The notes below the pieces were generated by a model. The model did no database searches, was not told where the DNA came from, and was given only the letters and a program-made list of their open reading frames with translations. A DNA stretch of 7,880 nucleotides from positions 1-7,880 of the forward strand of contig CAUEYG010000053.1 in assembly GCA_959021945.1 (NCBI GenBank), read 5' to 3'. The stretch comes from an uncultured Eubacteriales bacterium (GTDB lineage: Bacteria > Bacillota > Clostridia > Peptostreptococcales > Anaerovoracaceae). Every line of letters starts with the position of its first letter. The stretch's first letter is position 1. A program made the position numbers and the translations under genes. This document shows, in pieces, positions 1-6,167 of the stretch.

Positions 1-24
1 ACGATAACTTGCTAATATATTCAT
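1..24 (-). CDS. Start of a gene running off the window, possible ABC permease (partial)
   Basis: Only the first eight codons are present (MNILASYR), read leftward from an ATG at 24-22. An AAGGAG ribosome binding site lies at 40-35, ten bases before the ATG, and overlaps the stop codon (41-39) of the ATPase gene before it, so the two are almost certainly in one transcript. The product cannot be recognised from eight residues. By family context (GntR regulator, ABC ATPase, next gene), a membrane permease subunit is the natural guess, but this is inference from gene order only. Confidence 0.55.
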
Positions 25-38
25 GACAATCACACTCC

Positions 39-890
39 TTAAACATTGGTCAGCTGAATAAACAGCTTTTGCAGGTCCAGCCTGCTGACCTCCAGATCAT
101 CCGGTACAGAGGACCGGTCTAAAACCCCCATAATATGAGCTGTTTTCAGCCCGCCCAGAATATCTACGCCGATGACTTCCTTCCCCCTTATAAAGGCATC
201 GACAGAGCTGGCTTTTCCTGAAACAGAATATCCCTTAGAAAGCAAGGCTTCACAGGATTCATTGCGTATGATTTTTCCTCTATCAATCATAACAATCTGC
301 TCAATGACTCCTGCGACCTCTTCAATTAAATGGGTAGACAAAATAATCGTACATGGGTCATTGCTGTACTTTTCAATTAAGAGCTTGTAAAAGAGATCCC
401 TGTGATTGGCGTCCAGGCCTAAAACCGGCTCATCCAACAAAATGTACGGCGCTCCTGTGGAAAGGGCGATAATAATTTTGAAAATAGAGGAATAACCGGT
501 AGAAAGTCCTTTGACTTGTTTTTTTATGTCCAACCCAAAGTGAAGGGCCAGATTTTCCGCATAAGCAGTATTAAAGTTGGGATAAAACTGTTTGGACCAC
601 CGAAAGGCCTCTTTTATTTTCATTTTTTCCGGATACAGCAGCGGTTCACTCATTAAATATAAGCGCTGCTGAGCCTGATCGTTTTCTGATGCAGGCATTC
701 CGTCTACAGTAACAGAACCGCTGTCAGCAAAGAGTCGGTTGGAAATAATGTTGAGCAGAGTCGATTTTCCGGCTCCGTTTCTTCCCAGCAGACCGTATAT
801 TTTATGCTCTTCAAAATGTACAGAAACGTCATCTAAGGCTACAACCTGATTAAAACGCTTTGAAACATTTTTGATCTCAATTCCATTCAT
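39..890 (-). CDS. ABC transporter ATP-binding protein (YtrB-like)
   Basis: A 283-residue nucleotide-binding subunit that would hydrolyse ATP at the inner face of the membrane for a separate permease. Visible motifs are Walker A GRNGAGKST (36-44), a degenerate signature LSTGY (129-133) in place of LSGGQ, Walker B ILLDEP (150-155), a D-loop GLD (158-160) and the switch histidine in LSTH (H187). The stretch where the Q-loop glutamine is expected reads LMSEPLLYP (79-87) and has no glutamine, a departure also seen, from family knowledge, in ATPases paired with YtrA-type regulators. The last ~75 residues are a poorly conserved tail. The ATG at 890 overlaps the stop of the upstream GntR gene (ATGA), so translation is probably coupled. 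The substrate is unknown; in Bacillus the related Ytr system responds to cell-wall-active antibiotics, but that cannot be carried over here with certainty. Confidence 0.93.
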   Translation of the reverse strand: MNGIEIKNVSKRFNQVVALDDVSVHFEEHKIYGLLGRNGAGKSTLLNIISNRLFADSGSVTVDGMPASENDQAQQRLYLMSEPLLYPEKMKIKEAFRWSKQFYPNFNTAYAENLALHFGLDIKKQVKGLSTGYSSIFKIIIALSTGAPYILLDEPVLGLDANHRDLFYKLLIEKYSNDPCTIILSTHLIEEVAGVIEQIVMIDRGKIIRNESCEALLSKGYSVSGKASSVDAFIRGKEVIGVDILGGLKTAHIMGVLDRSSVPDDLEVSRLDLQKLFIQLTNV

Positions 891-1255
891 CTTTGAAAAC
901 CCCTTTCAATCATAGCCATTACATCTTCTGCTGTCAGACCCAGTCGTTTGGCTTCTTCTACCAGTCCGGAGATAAAGTTGTCATAAAACTGGTTTTTTCT
1001 CATTTGCTGTAACTTTTCTGTAGCTCCTGCGCTTACAAACATACCTACACCTCTTTTTTTATACACAATATTTTCATCAACTAACCGGTTGATTCCCTTG
1101 AGAGCCGTGGCCGGATTGATCTTATAATTAGCGGACAGCTCTGTGATAGATGGAATTTGTTTTTCTTCAGGAAATGCTCCGGATAGGATTGCATCTTCAA
1201 TGCCTTCTGCAATCTGCAGAAAGATCGGCTTTCCTGAGTCAAAATCTACTCTCAT
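887..1255 (-). CDS. GntR-family transcriptional regulator, YtrA subfamily
   Basis: A short 122-residue DNA-binding repressor. Residues 10-76 form the GntR winged helix: PIFLQIAEGIEDAI at the N-terminus, a helix-turn-helix at about 34-58 (IPSITELS then NPATALKGINRL), and the wing YKKRGVGMFVS at 65-75. The ~45-residue C-terminal part is helical and far too small for an FadR, HutC or MocR effector domain, which is the mark of the YtrA subfamily. These usually repress their own operon of ABC transporter genes, and here the ABC ATPase gene follows with a 4-base overlap. The ATG at 1255 has an AAGGAGGG site at 1268-1261. The promoter and a palindrome lie just upstream. The signal or inducer is not visible. 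Confidence 0.93.
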   Translation of the reverse strand: MRVDFDSGKPIFLQIAEGIEDAILSGAFPEEKQIPSITELSANYKINPATALKGINRLVDENIVYKKRGVGMFVSAGATEKLQQMRKNQFYDNFISGLVEEAKRLGLTAEDVMAMIERGFQR

Positions 1256-1314
1256 GAAATCCCTCCTTTTCTTTTTTTAATAAAACGCCCAGGCCTAGTT
1301 TGTTAAGCGGTTAA

Positions 1315-1338
1315 TTACATAACTAATTAACTATGTAA
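1315..1338. promoter_or_regulatory. Palindromic operator, probable GntR autorepression site
   Basis: Perfect 7-base arms TTACATA (1315-1321) and TATGTAA (1332-1338) flank a 10-base centre that itself holds the palindrome TAATTA (1324-1329); 20 of 24 positions are symmetric around 1326.5. It sits across the predicted start of transcription (about 1334) of the GntR/ABC operon, where a bound dimer would block the promoter. Binding by the GntR protein is inferred from position and symmetry. Confidence 0.72.
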
Positions 1339-1340
1339 GC

Positions 1341-1369
1341 ATTATGCCATAGATAAAAAATACTGTCAA
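1341..1369 (-). promoter_or_regulatory. Sigma-A-type promoter of the GntR/ABC operon
   Basis: On the minus strand there is a perfect -35 TTGACA (1369-1364), a 17-base spacer and a -10 CATAAT (1346-1341, five of six). Predicted transcription start is near 1334, giving a leader of about 80 nt before the GntR ATG. The start region is covered by the 24-bp palindrome. Confidence 0.75.
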
Positions 1370-1380
1370 GATTAACTTTC

Positions 1381-1529
1381 CTCTTTTGGCAAGAAAAAAC
1401 AAAATCAGTACAATCTTGTTTAATTCCATAGGAATCAATAGCTGGCGGACATAACTTTTTGAATAGAGATAAACGTTGAAATATCAATGATAATATGAAA
1501 TGAAGAGGAGGAGAAGGGCGGGCAAAAAC
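1381..1529. other. Intergenic region with no recognised element
   Basis: Between the two divergent promoters lie about 150 AT-rich bases ending in a purine-rich run (GAAGAGGAGGAGAAGGG, 1502-1518). I see no open reading frame with a start and ribosome site, no tRNA or riboswitch-like fold, and no repeat of note here. Confidence 0.5.
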
Positions 1530-1557
1530 TTGACAGATGGCATTAGTCTGCTATAAT
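1530..1557 (+). promoter_or_regulatory. Near-consensus sigma-A promoter of the 3D-protein pair
   Basis: TTGACA at 1530-1535, a 16-base spacer, and TATAAT at 1552-1557; both hexamers match the sigma-A consensus in every position. Transcription should start near 1564, only a few bases before the hairpin at 1568-1592. Such a strong core promoter suggests high or negatively controlled expression. Confidence 0.82.
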
Positions 1558-1567
1558 AGTTTTTGAA

Positions 1568-1598
1568 CAGTGTATTTAAAAAGAATACACTGCTTTTT
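1568..1598 (+). promoter_or_regulatory. Terminator-like hairpin at the very 5' end of the 3D-gene mRNA
   Basis: CAGTGTATT (1568-1576) and AATACACTG (1584-1592) form a perfect 9-bp stem with a 7-base loop, followed by C and five T (1594-1598), then GTTT. It begins about 4 nt after the predicted transcription start. It could be an early intrinsic terminator, an mRNA-stabilising 5' stem-loop, or a DNA operator just downstream of the promoter. The stem is AT-rich (4 G/C pairs), so strength as a terminator is uncertain. Confidence 0.6.
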
Positions 1599-1613
1599 GT
1601 TTCAGGGGATCAA

Positions 1614-1621
1614 AAGGTGGG
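1614..1621 (+). promoter_or_regulatory. Ribosome binding site fixing the start of the first 3D protein
   Basis: AAGGTGGG lies just before the ATG at 1624. The alternative in-frame GTG at 1570 lies inside the 5' hairpin, about six bases from the predicted transcript start, with no room for a ribosome site, so the ATG at 1624 is preferred. Confidence 0.7.
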
Positions 1622-1623
1622 AA

Positions 1624-2586
1624 ATGATTCGAAAGATAATAGAATGGAAAATCGTAATACTTTGTATCCTGCTGCTGTTTATGGTGATTGGCCTGGGCTA
1701 TGTGATCATTACCCAGCTGGTTACAAAAAATGTACAGCTGATTGTTGACGGTCAGGTAACGAACTATAAAACAAACAGTTACTCTGTGGAAGAACTTTTG
1801 GAAGAAAAGGAGCTTTACTTAGCAGAGGAGGATTCCGTCAAACCGGCCCTTGATCAGACGCTGACTGATGGAAGCAAGGTAAAGGTTGTAAAAGCAGTGC
1901 CCTTTACCCTGCAGGCTGACGGCACTACAAAAGAGCTAAAGGCACTGCCCGATACAATTGGCCATGTTCTGCAGGAGCTGGAGGTTACACTAAGTCAGGA
2001 GGATAAGGTAAAGCCTGCTCTCAGTGAAACCCTTATGGCAGGAACAGAGATCGTCATTAATCGGATTACAAAAGATGTGCAGGAAGTAACAGAAAAAACG
2101 GATTTTAAGGTAAAGACAACCGGAGATAATGATTTGCCGGCGGGCACAACAAAAGTGCTGCAAAAGGGGAAAAAGGGCCAGGAAAAGGTTACCTATGAGA
2201 TTACATATTCAGACGGCAAGGAAGTTGCCAGAAAAGAACTGGATCGCCAGACCGTAAAGAAACCTCAGGACAAGCTGGTGGCGAAAAGTACCAGGGGGAT
2301 GATACAGGGAAAAGAATATGTGAAAAAATTTACTGTGAAAGCTTACGCTTACAGCGGAGGCGGCACGACGGCTATGGGGACAAAAGCCCGAACAGGAGAA
2401 ATTGCTGTAGATCCCAGTGTAATACCGCTGGGAACAAATGTCTATGTAGAGGGCTACGGTTTTGCCAGAGCCGAGGATACAGGCGGCAACATCAAGGGAA
2501 ATACCATTGATGTTTATAAAAATTCACAGAGCGCCTGCCTCAATTGGGGCGTTCGCCATGTGACAATTTATATTCTCAGCCAATAG
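1624..2586 (+). CDS. Membrane-anchored DUF348-G5-3D cell-wall protein (YabE/Rpf-like)
   Basis: A 320-residue protein predicted to act outside the membrane on peptidoglycan. Order of parts: a signal-anchor helix at about 8-31, two DUF348 ubiquitin-like units at about 37-90 and 92-147 (each with a KPAL motif followed by a G-containing turn), a G5 domain at about 148-215, and a C-terminal 3D domain at about 235-318. The three aspartates that name the 3D domain are D263 (AVDPSVIP), D285 (AEDTGG) and D296 (TIDVY). This architecture is that of B. subtilis YabE and relatives, believed to be murein-cleaving, lytic-transglycosylase-like enzymes. I see no zinc or Ig-like parts. The gene is 22 nt from the next 3D gene and shares its promoter. 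Start chosen at ATG 1624 on the basis of its ribosome site. Enzyme activity is inferred from family. Confidence 0.9.
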   Translation: MIRKIIEWKIVILCILLLFMVIGLGYVIITQLVTKNVQLIVDGQVTNYKTNSYSVEELLEEKELYLAEEDSVKPALDQTLTDGSKVKVVKAVPFTLQADGTTKELKALPDTIGHVLQELEVTLSQEDKVKPALSETLMAGTEIVINRITKDVQEVTEKTDFKVKTTGDNDLPAGTTKVLQKGKKGQEKVTYEITYSDGKEVARKELDRQTVKKPQDKLVAKSTRGMIQGKEYVKKFTVKAYAYSGGGTTAMGTKARTGEIAVDPSVIPLGTNVYVEGYGFARAEDTGGNIKGNTIDVYKNSQSACLNWGVRHVTIYILSQ

Positions 2587-2608
2587 CTGAGCTTGTAAAG
2601 GAGGGAGT

Positions 2609-3889
2609 ATGAAAGAAGAAGCAAGTATAAAGCGCAGGATAGGGGGTGCTGCAGTTGCGGCAATGATGCTGATGTCAATATTGACCCCGGTATCTTATGT
2701 TTCTGCAGATTCGCAGCCAGTGCAATCCCCGTCCCAACAGGAAACAGACACTGTTGTAAATCAAAAATCAACGGCTGCACAAGCAGTGATGGTTACAGGT
2801 ATAAGTCTAAACCGTAAATCGGTTTCACGAAAGGTCGGTGCCAAGATAACACTGAAAGCAACGGTAACCCCGTCCAATGCTACTAATAAATCGGTAACTT
2901 GGAGATCCTCCAACCCGAAAGTGGCCGCAGTCAGTCAAACAGGCGTTGTAACAGCAAAGGGAGCAGGGAAAGCTACTATTACAGCAATATGCGGAAGCAA
3001 ATCTGTATCTTGCCAGTTTCAGGTAAATCTGTCTGCACCGACGAAGGTTCGTGCTGTTGCACAGGGTATAACGGCTGTAAAGCTCAAATGGAAAAAGACA
3101 CAGGGCGCAGACGGATACCAGATTTACAGAGCAAACAAGAAAAACGGCCGGTATAAAAAAATTGCAACTGTAAAAGGAGCCGGAAAGACAAGCTATGTGA
3201 ACAAAAAACGGACTACGGGAAAAAAATATTATTATAAGGTAAGGGCTTATTCAGGTAAATCTTACAGTCCCTTTTCAAAAAAAGTCTTAGGAAGAGCAAA
3301 GCCGCTGAAAACGACTGTAAAACTAAAAGCCGGCGAGGAAAAAGTTAAAATATCATGGAAAAAGGTAAAGGGAGCTCAGGGTTATCATATCTACCGCTCT
3401 GTATCGAAAAAGGGAACCTATAAAAGAATTCAAGCAGTCAGGACAGGCAACACAACCAGCTTTACTAATACAGAATTGAAAGGCGGGAAACGATACTATT
3501 ATAAAGTAAGGGCGTACCGCAATGTAAAAGGACACAAAGTCTTTTCCAGCAGCTCAGAGCCAATAGCAGCCAAAGCGAAAAAAGTGAAATTAAAAACCCA
3601 CAAAAAAGGGTTTCAATATAAGAAAAAATTTGTTGTTAAGGCATATGCTTATACAGGAGGCGGCAGAACCGCAATGGGGACTCGGGCCAGAAGGGGAGCC
3701 ATTGCCGTAGATCCAAGGGTGATTCCTATGGGAACCGACGTCTATGTAGAAGGATATGGCCATGCCAAGGCAGAAGACACAGGCGGCAACATTAAAGGCA
3801 AAACAATTGATTTGTACATGGGTTCAAGAGGCTCCTGCATGAAATGGGGAGTGCGGTACAAAACCATTTATGTACATGTCAAAAAATAA
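2609..3889 (+). CDS. Secreted BIG2-Fn3-Fn3-3D cell-wall protein
   Basis: A 426-residue exported protein. A signal peptide covers 1-33 (basic KRR, hydrophobic core, likely cut after VSA). A bacterial Ig-like group 2 domain lies at about 62-140 (VTGISLNRKSVS, then AAVSQTGVVTAKGAGKATIT). Two fibronectin type III repeats follow at about 143-230 and 233-322, each with a GY.IYR strand and the identical closing strand YYYKVRAY. The C-terminal 3D domain is at about 338-425, with D368, D390 and D401. The protein is remarkably rich in lysine and arginine, which would favour binding to the anionic wall polymers. AAAGGAGGG sits six bases before the ATG. It is the second gene of a pair; its 3D domain is roughly 70% identical by eye to that of its upstream neighbour, while the N-terminal halves are unrelated. 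Probable role: wall-attached murein hydrolase or remodelling factor. Confidence 0.9.
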   Translation: MKEEASIKRRIGGAAVAAMMLMSILTPVSYVSADSQPVQSPSQQETDTVVNQKSTAAQAVMVTGISLNRKSVSRKVGAKITLKATVTPSNATNKSVTWRSSNPKVAAVSQTGVVTAKGAGKATITAICGSKSVSCQFQVNLSAPTKVRAVAQGITAVKLKWKKTQGADGYQIYRANKKNGRYKKIATVKGAGKTSYVNKKRTTGKKYYYKVRAYSGKSYSPFSKKVLGRAKPLKTTVKLKAGEEKVKISWKKVKGAQGYHIYRSVSKKGTYKRIQAVRTGNTTSFTNTELKGGKRYYYKVRAYRNVKGHKVFSSSSEPIAAKAKKVKLKTHKKGFQYKKKFVVKAYAYTGGGRTAMGTRARRGAIAVDPRVIPMGTDVYVEGYGHAKAEDTGGNIKGKTIDLYMGSRGSCMKWGVRYKTIYVHVKK

Positions 3890-3899
3890 AGGATGAAAC

Positions 3900-3930
3900 A
3901 AAAGAGACGATCTTACGAACGTCTCTTTTT
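3900..3930. terminator. Bidirectional intrinsic terminator
   Basis: Stem AAAAGAGACG (3900-3909) with CGTCTCTTTT (3920-3929), a 10-base loop and a final T. The A run on one side and the T run on the other make it usable from both directions, fitting the convergent genes on each side (3D protein ending at 3889, AlaX-like gene ending at 3945). Confidence 0.88.
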
Positions 3931-3944
3931 CTCTGTATGACAGC

Positions 3945-5165
3945 CTAGCGCAAATGTTTTTCCAACAGATCAATAAAAGTGGTGAGACTGTCTTTTTTAG
4001 GAAATATGACCCTGGCTGAACCGGCACTTCCACCGCCTTTTCCATTGTAGATGGAGGCGTTTTCTTTTACCAGTCTGCCGCAGTCAACGGTGCCGTTTGA
4101 AAAGAGCAGCAGCGTGTTATCCTGAGAGGCTACAAGAAGCAATAGCTTTTCCACCTCTTTCATCAACGGGCGTCCGATATTGAGCAGGTCATCCGTTTTC
4201 ATATCGTGATACTCAAAGACAAGGAGGGAATCACCATGGCCGGACTCCTTTAACCTGTTGAGTTGGCTGCGGATTTCCTGAATTCTCTGTTCTATGACAG
4301 AGTGGCGCAGGGTATGAAGTTCCTTCTTGAGGGCAGCTGTCCGTTCCTCCCTACTTTTGATTTTATCCATGAGATCATCCGGACCTGCTGAAAAACGATT
4401 TCCAAGGGATGTGACCAGGTCATGTTTTTTATCGTAATCCAGCAGCGCACGTTTGCCTGCTTCAAAATAAATACGAAACATCCCTTTATAATGTTCCACC
4501 TTATAGATCTTTACCAGGCCCACCTGGCCGGCTGTAGCAGGATGAGTACCGCAGCAGGCAACGCAGTCAGCAGCATTTTTCATATCACCGACACATACGA
4601 TGGATATTTCCTCATCAATGGCTAAGGCTTTTCGCAGGGGCATCCTTTCCGCTTCCTGCCTGGTCTCAAAACGAAGGACTGTTACAGGCAGGTTGGACCA
4701 GATAACTTGGTTGGTAAGAAGCTCTGCCCTCTTTGCCATTTCCCAGGTAATTTCCTTTACATCAGGATTCTCTTCCAGCGCAATATCAATGGTCATATAG
4801 TCCTGACCCATATGAAAGCCCCGGTTGACACCGCCAAACTCCTGAAAACAAATTCCTGATAAAATATGTTCTCCGCAGTGGCGCTGCATGTTGTCAAAAC
4901 GTCGGTCCCAATCAATGCAGCAATGCACAAGTTCTCCCTGCTTAATGGGAGCGGGATGAGAAACCCGGTGGTATACCAGTCCTTCCTTTTCAAAAACATC
5001 CAGAACATCCCAATCATTGATGGTTCCAAGATCGCAGCTCTGGCCGCCGCCTGTAGGGAAAAATACGGTTTGATCTAATAAAACCAGATCATCCTCTACT
5101 GATAAGACACAGGAATCGCATTCTTTTAAATAAACATCCTGTTGGTATAATTTTGTGGTATTCAT
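3945..5165 (-). CDS. Alanyl-tRNA editing protein, AlaX-L type with DHHA1 domain
   Basis: A 406-residue stand-alone relative of the alanyl-tRNA synthetase editing half, expected to remove wrongly attached serine or glycine from tRNA-Ala in the cytoplasm. The N-terminal part has the FFPTGGGQ.CD signature (35-45) typical of AlaX/AlaRS. The zinc ligands are visible as H96 and H100 (RHCGEHILSG) and C204 and H208 (CCGTH). A helical, charged linker at about 263-308 resembles the coiled region of long-form AlaX, and the C-terminal DHHA1 domain ends with the glycine-rich loop NGKGGGSAGSA (374-384). It lacks the aminoacylation and tRNA-recognition domains. The ATG at 5165 has AGGAG at 5175-5171. A TTGACT at 5232-5227 could be its -35, but no good -10 follows at the right spacing. 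It stands alone between convergent and divergent neighbours. Confidence 0.9.
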   Translation of the reverse strand: MNTTKLYQQDVYLKECDSCVLSVEDDLVLLDQTVFFPTGGGQSCDLGTINDWDVLDVFEKEGLVYHRVSHPAPIKQGELVHCCIDWDRRFDNMQRHCGEHILSGICFQEFGGVNRGFHMGQDYMTIDIALEENPDVKEITWEMAKRAELLTNQVIWSNLPVTVLRFETRQEAERMPLRKALAIDEEISIVCVGDMKNAADCVACCGTHPATAGQVGLVKIYKVEHYKGMFRIYFEAGKRALLDYDKKHDLVTSLGNRFSAGPDDLMDKIKSREERTAALKKELHTLRHSVIEQRIQEIRSQLNRLKESGHGDSLLVFEYHDMKTDDLLNIGRPLMKEVEKLLLLVASQDNTLLLFSNGTVDCGRLVKENASIYNGKGGGSAGSARVIFPKKDSLTTFIDLLEKHLR

Positions 5166-5255
5166 AATGTCTCCTAACAGTATTTTTGTTCTTAATGGAA
5201 AGATTGTAATATAAATTGCGTAAAAAAGTCAATAATTAGTCTGTCCAAATAGATC

Positions 5256-5303
5256 AATTTGTTATATAATAAAACAAACATGTACTAATTTGCTATAGAA
5301 TAA
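5256..5303 (+). repeat. Two-copy 17-base repeat of -10-like boxes before the amidase gene
   Basis: AATTTGTTATATAATAA (5256-5272) and AATTTGCTATAGAATAA (5287-5303) match at 15 of 17 positions and are offset by 31 bases, about three helical turns. Each holds a -10-like core: TATAAT at 5265-5270 in the first, and TATAGA at 5294-5299 with an extended TG in the second. No good TTGACA-like -35 is seen for either. They may be tandem vegetative promoters or a pair of protein-binding sites. Confidence 0.5.
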
Positions 5304-5326
5304 GTGAGCGCCTCATTTCATACAAT
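5298..5326 (+). promoter_or_regulatory. Candidate sigma-E (sporulation) promoter of the cwlD-like gene
   Basis: The -10 element CATACAAT (5319-5326) matches the B. subtilis sigma-E consensus CATACAHT in full. Fourteen bases upstream, GAATAAG (5298-5304) fits five of seven positions of the -35 consensus KMATATT. Start would be near 5333, about 30 nt before the ATG. B. subtilis cwlD is itself transcribed in sporulation, which supports the call; the consensus comes from Bacillus, not from this organism. Confidence 0.6.
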
Positions 5327-5364
5327 TTCAGTGGAATCATTTGTAATGAAAAAGGGGTGGAGTT

Positions 5365-6132
5365 ATGAAAAAACGATTGTTACAGATTGGGGTTTGTATC
5401 GGTGTTTTGGTAATGGTTACTGCGTTAGTGCCCGGGTATGGTAAAATCGCAGAACGTGTACAGAGCGTTATGGCAAGCGATGTGCTCTTACTGGATCCCG
5501 GCCACGGAGGCATTGACGGAGGGGCAGTGAGTAGCCGAGGCGTTTCAGAAAAGGCCATTAATCTGCAGATCGCCCAGGAGGTAAAAGAATTAGCTGAGGC
5601 GGCAGGATGGCGCGTTGTGATGACAAGAGAAGGGGACGAAGGATTGTACCAGGAGGGCAGCGGTACGATTCGAAGCCAGAAAACCCAGGATCTAAAGGCC
5701 AGAAGAGAATTAATACAAAAGACAGAGCCGGAGCTGGCCATCAGTATTCATTTGAATAGCTTTAAAGAGGATGCTTCTGTAAAGGGAATGCAAGTCTTTT
5801 ATCCGGGCACAGGGGGAGAACAACCTGTGCTGGACAAAAGCAAGCATTTAGCAGAGGTGCTGCAGAGCAGTGTGGCTGATTCCGTTCAGGCGGAGAGGGA
5901 CAGGACGCCCCTGGCAAAGACAGATGTTTATCTGTTTAAACAAGTCACAGTGCCCATTGCCCTGATTGAATGCGGTTTTTTATCGAATCCTCAGGAAGCG
6001 GAACTGCTGCAAAACAGTCAATATCAAAGAAAGCTGGCGGAAGGTATCTTTGATGCAGTTACGGAATTCACAGGAAAAGAACCTCATAAGGATATTGACC
6101 TTGTGGACAGCGCGGCAAAAGATAAAGGATAA
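5365..6132 (+). CDS. cwlD: N-acetylmuramoyl-L-alanine amidase, CwlD-like
   Basis: A 255-residue exported Amidase_3 enzyme that cuts the bond between muramic acid and the stem peptide. The N-terminus is a signal or anchor sequence (MKKRLLQIGVC plus a hydrophobic run to ~23). Catalytic-domain motifs in order are DPGHGGIDGG (44-53, zinc ligand H47), E62 in SEKAINL, SIHLNS (127-132, H129) and the catalytic glutamate E202 in IECGFLSNP. There are no SPOR, SH3 or LysM wall-binding repeats, and the length is close to CwlD of B. subtilis, which with PdaA makes the muramic-delta-lactam of spore cortex. A short charged tail follows the domain. GGGGTGGAG lies just before the ATG. The sigma-E-like promoter upstream favours a spore role over a vegetative autolysin. 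The AraC-type gene follows after 35 nt and may be partly co-transcribed. Confidence 0.88.
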   Translation: MKKRLLQIGVCIGVLVMVTALVPGYGKIAERVQSVMASDVLLLDPGHGGIDGGAVSSRGVSEKAINLQIAQEVKELAEAAGWRVVMTREGDEGLYQEGSGTIRSQKTQDLKARRELIQKTEPELAISIHLNSFKEDASVKGMQVFYPGTGGEQPVLDKSKHLAEVLQSSVADSVQAERDRTPLAKTDVYLFKQVTVPIALIECGFLSNPQEAELLQNSQYQRKLAEGIFDAVTEFTGKEPHKDIDLVDSAAKDKG

Positions 6133-6155
6133 AATTGTATAATTTTTTTAGAAAC

Positions 6156-6162
6156 AAGGAGG
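6156..6162 (+). promoter_or_regulatory. Ribosome binding site fixing a GTG start for the AraC-type gene
   Basis: A perfect AAGGAGG lies five bases before GTG at 6168. The alternative in-frame TTG at 6135 is only two bases after the amidase stop and has no ribosome site, so the GTG is preferred. Confidence 0.85.
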
Positions 6163-6167
6163 AAAAC

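Noticed and set aside
1537..1566. Nine-codon reading frame (ATG to TGA) downstream of a purine-rich run
   Set aside because: It overlaps the promoter hexamers and lies ahead of the predicted transcription start; the purine run is too far (about 20 bases or more) to serve as its ribosome site.
1570..1623. Longer form of the first 3D protein starting at GTG 1570
   Set aside because: The GTG is in the 5' hairpin and about six bases from the predicted transcript start, with no ribosome site; the ATG at 1624 has AAGGTGGG before it and begins directly with a normal membrane anchor.
5204..5232. Promoter for the AlaX-like gene on the minus strand (TTGACT as -35)
   Set aside because: The -35 is fair but no -10 of acceptable quality lies at 16-18 bases; the best TATATT is only 13 bases away, so it is not listed as a feature.
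5258..5278. TTTGTT...AACAAA inverted repeat around the first TATAAT box
   Set aside because: Only six AT-rich pairs with a 9-base centre in an AT-rich region; within chance expectation.
5337..5741. 134-residue frame on the minus strand across the amidase start
   Set aside because: It is the shadow of the strongly supported CwlD-like gene, with low-complexity composition and no recognisable domain or ribosome site.
6138..6143. TATAAT just after the amidase stop as a promoter for the AraC-type gene
   Set aside because: No -35-like hexamer lies at 16-18 bases upstream and the transcript would start inside the ribosome site region; probably a chance AT-rich match.
6135..6167. Longer form of the AraC-type protein starting at TTG 6135
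   Set aside because: No ribosome site precedes it and the GTG at 6168 has a perfect AAGGAGG five bases upstream.
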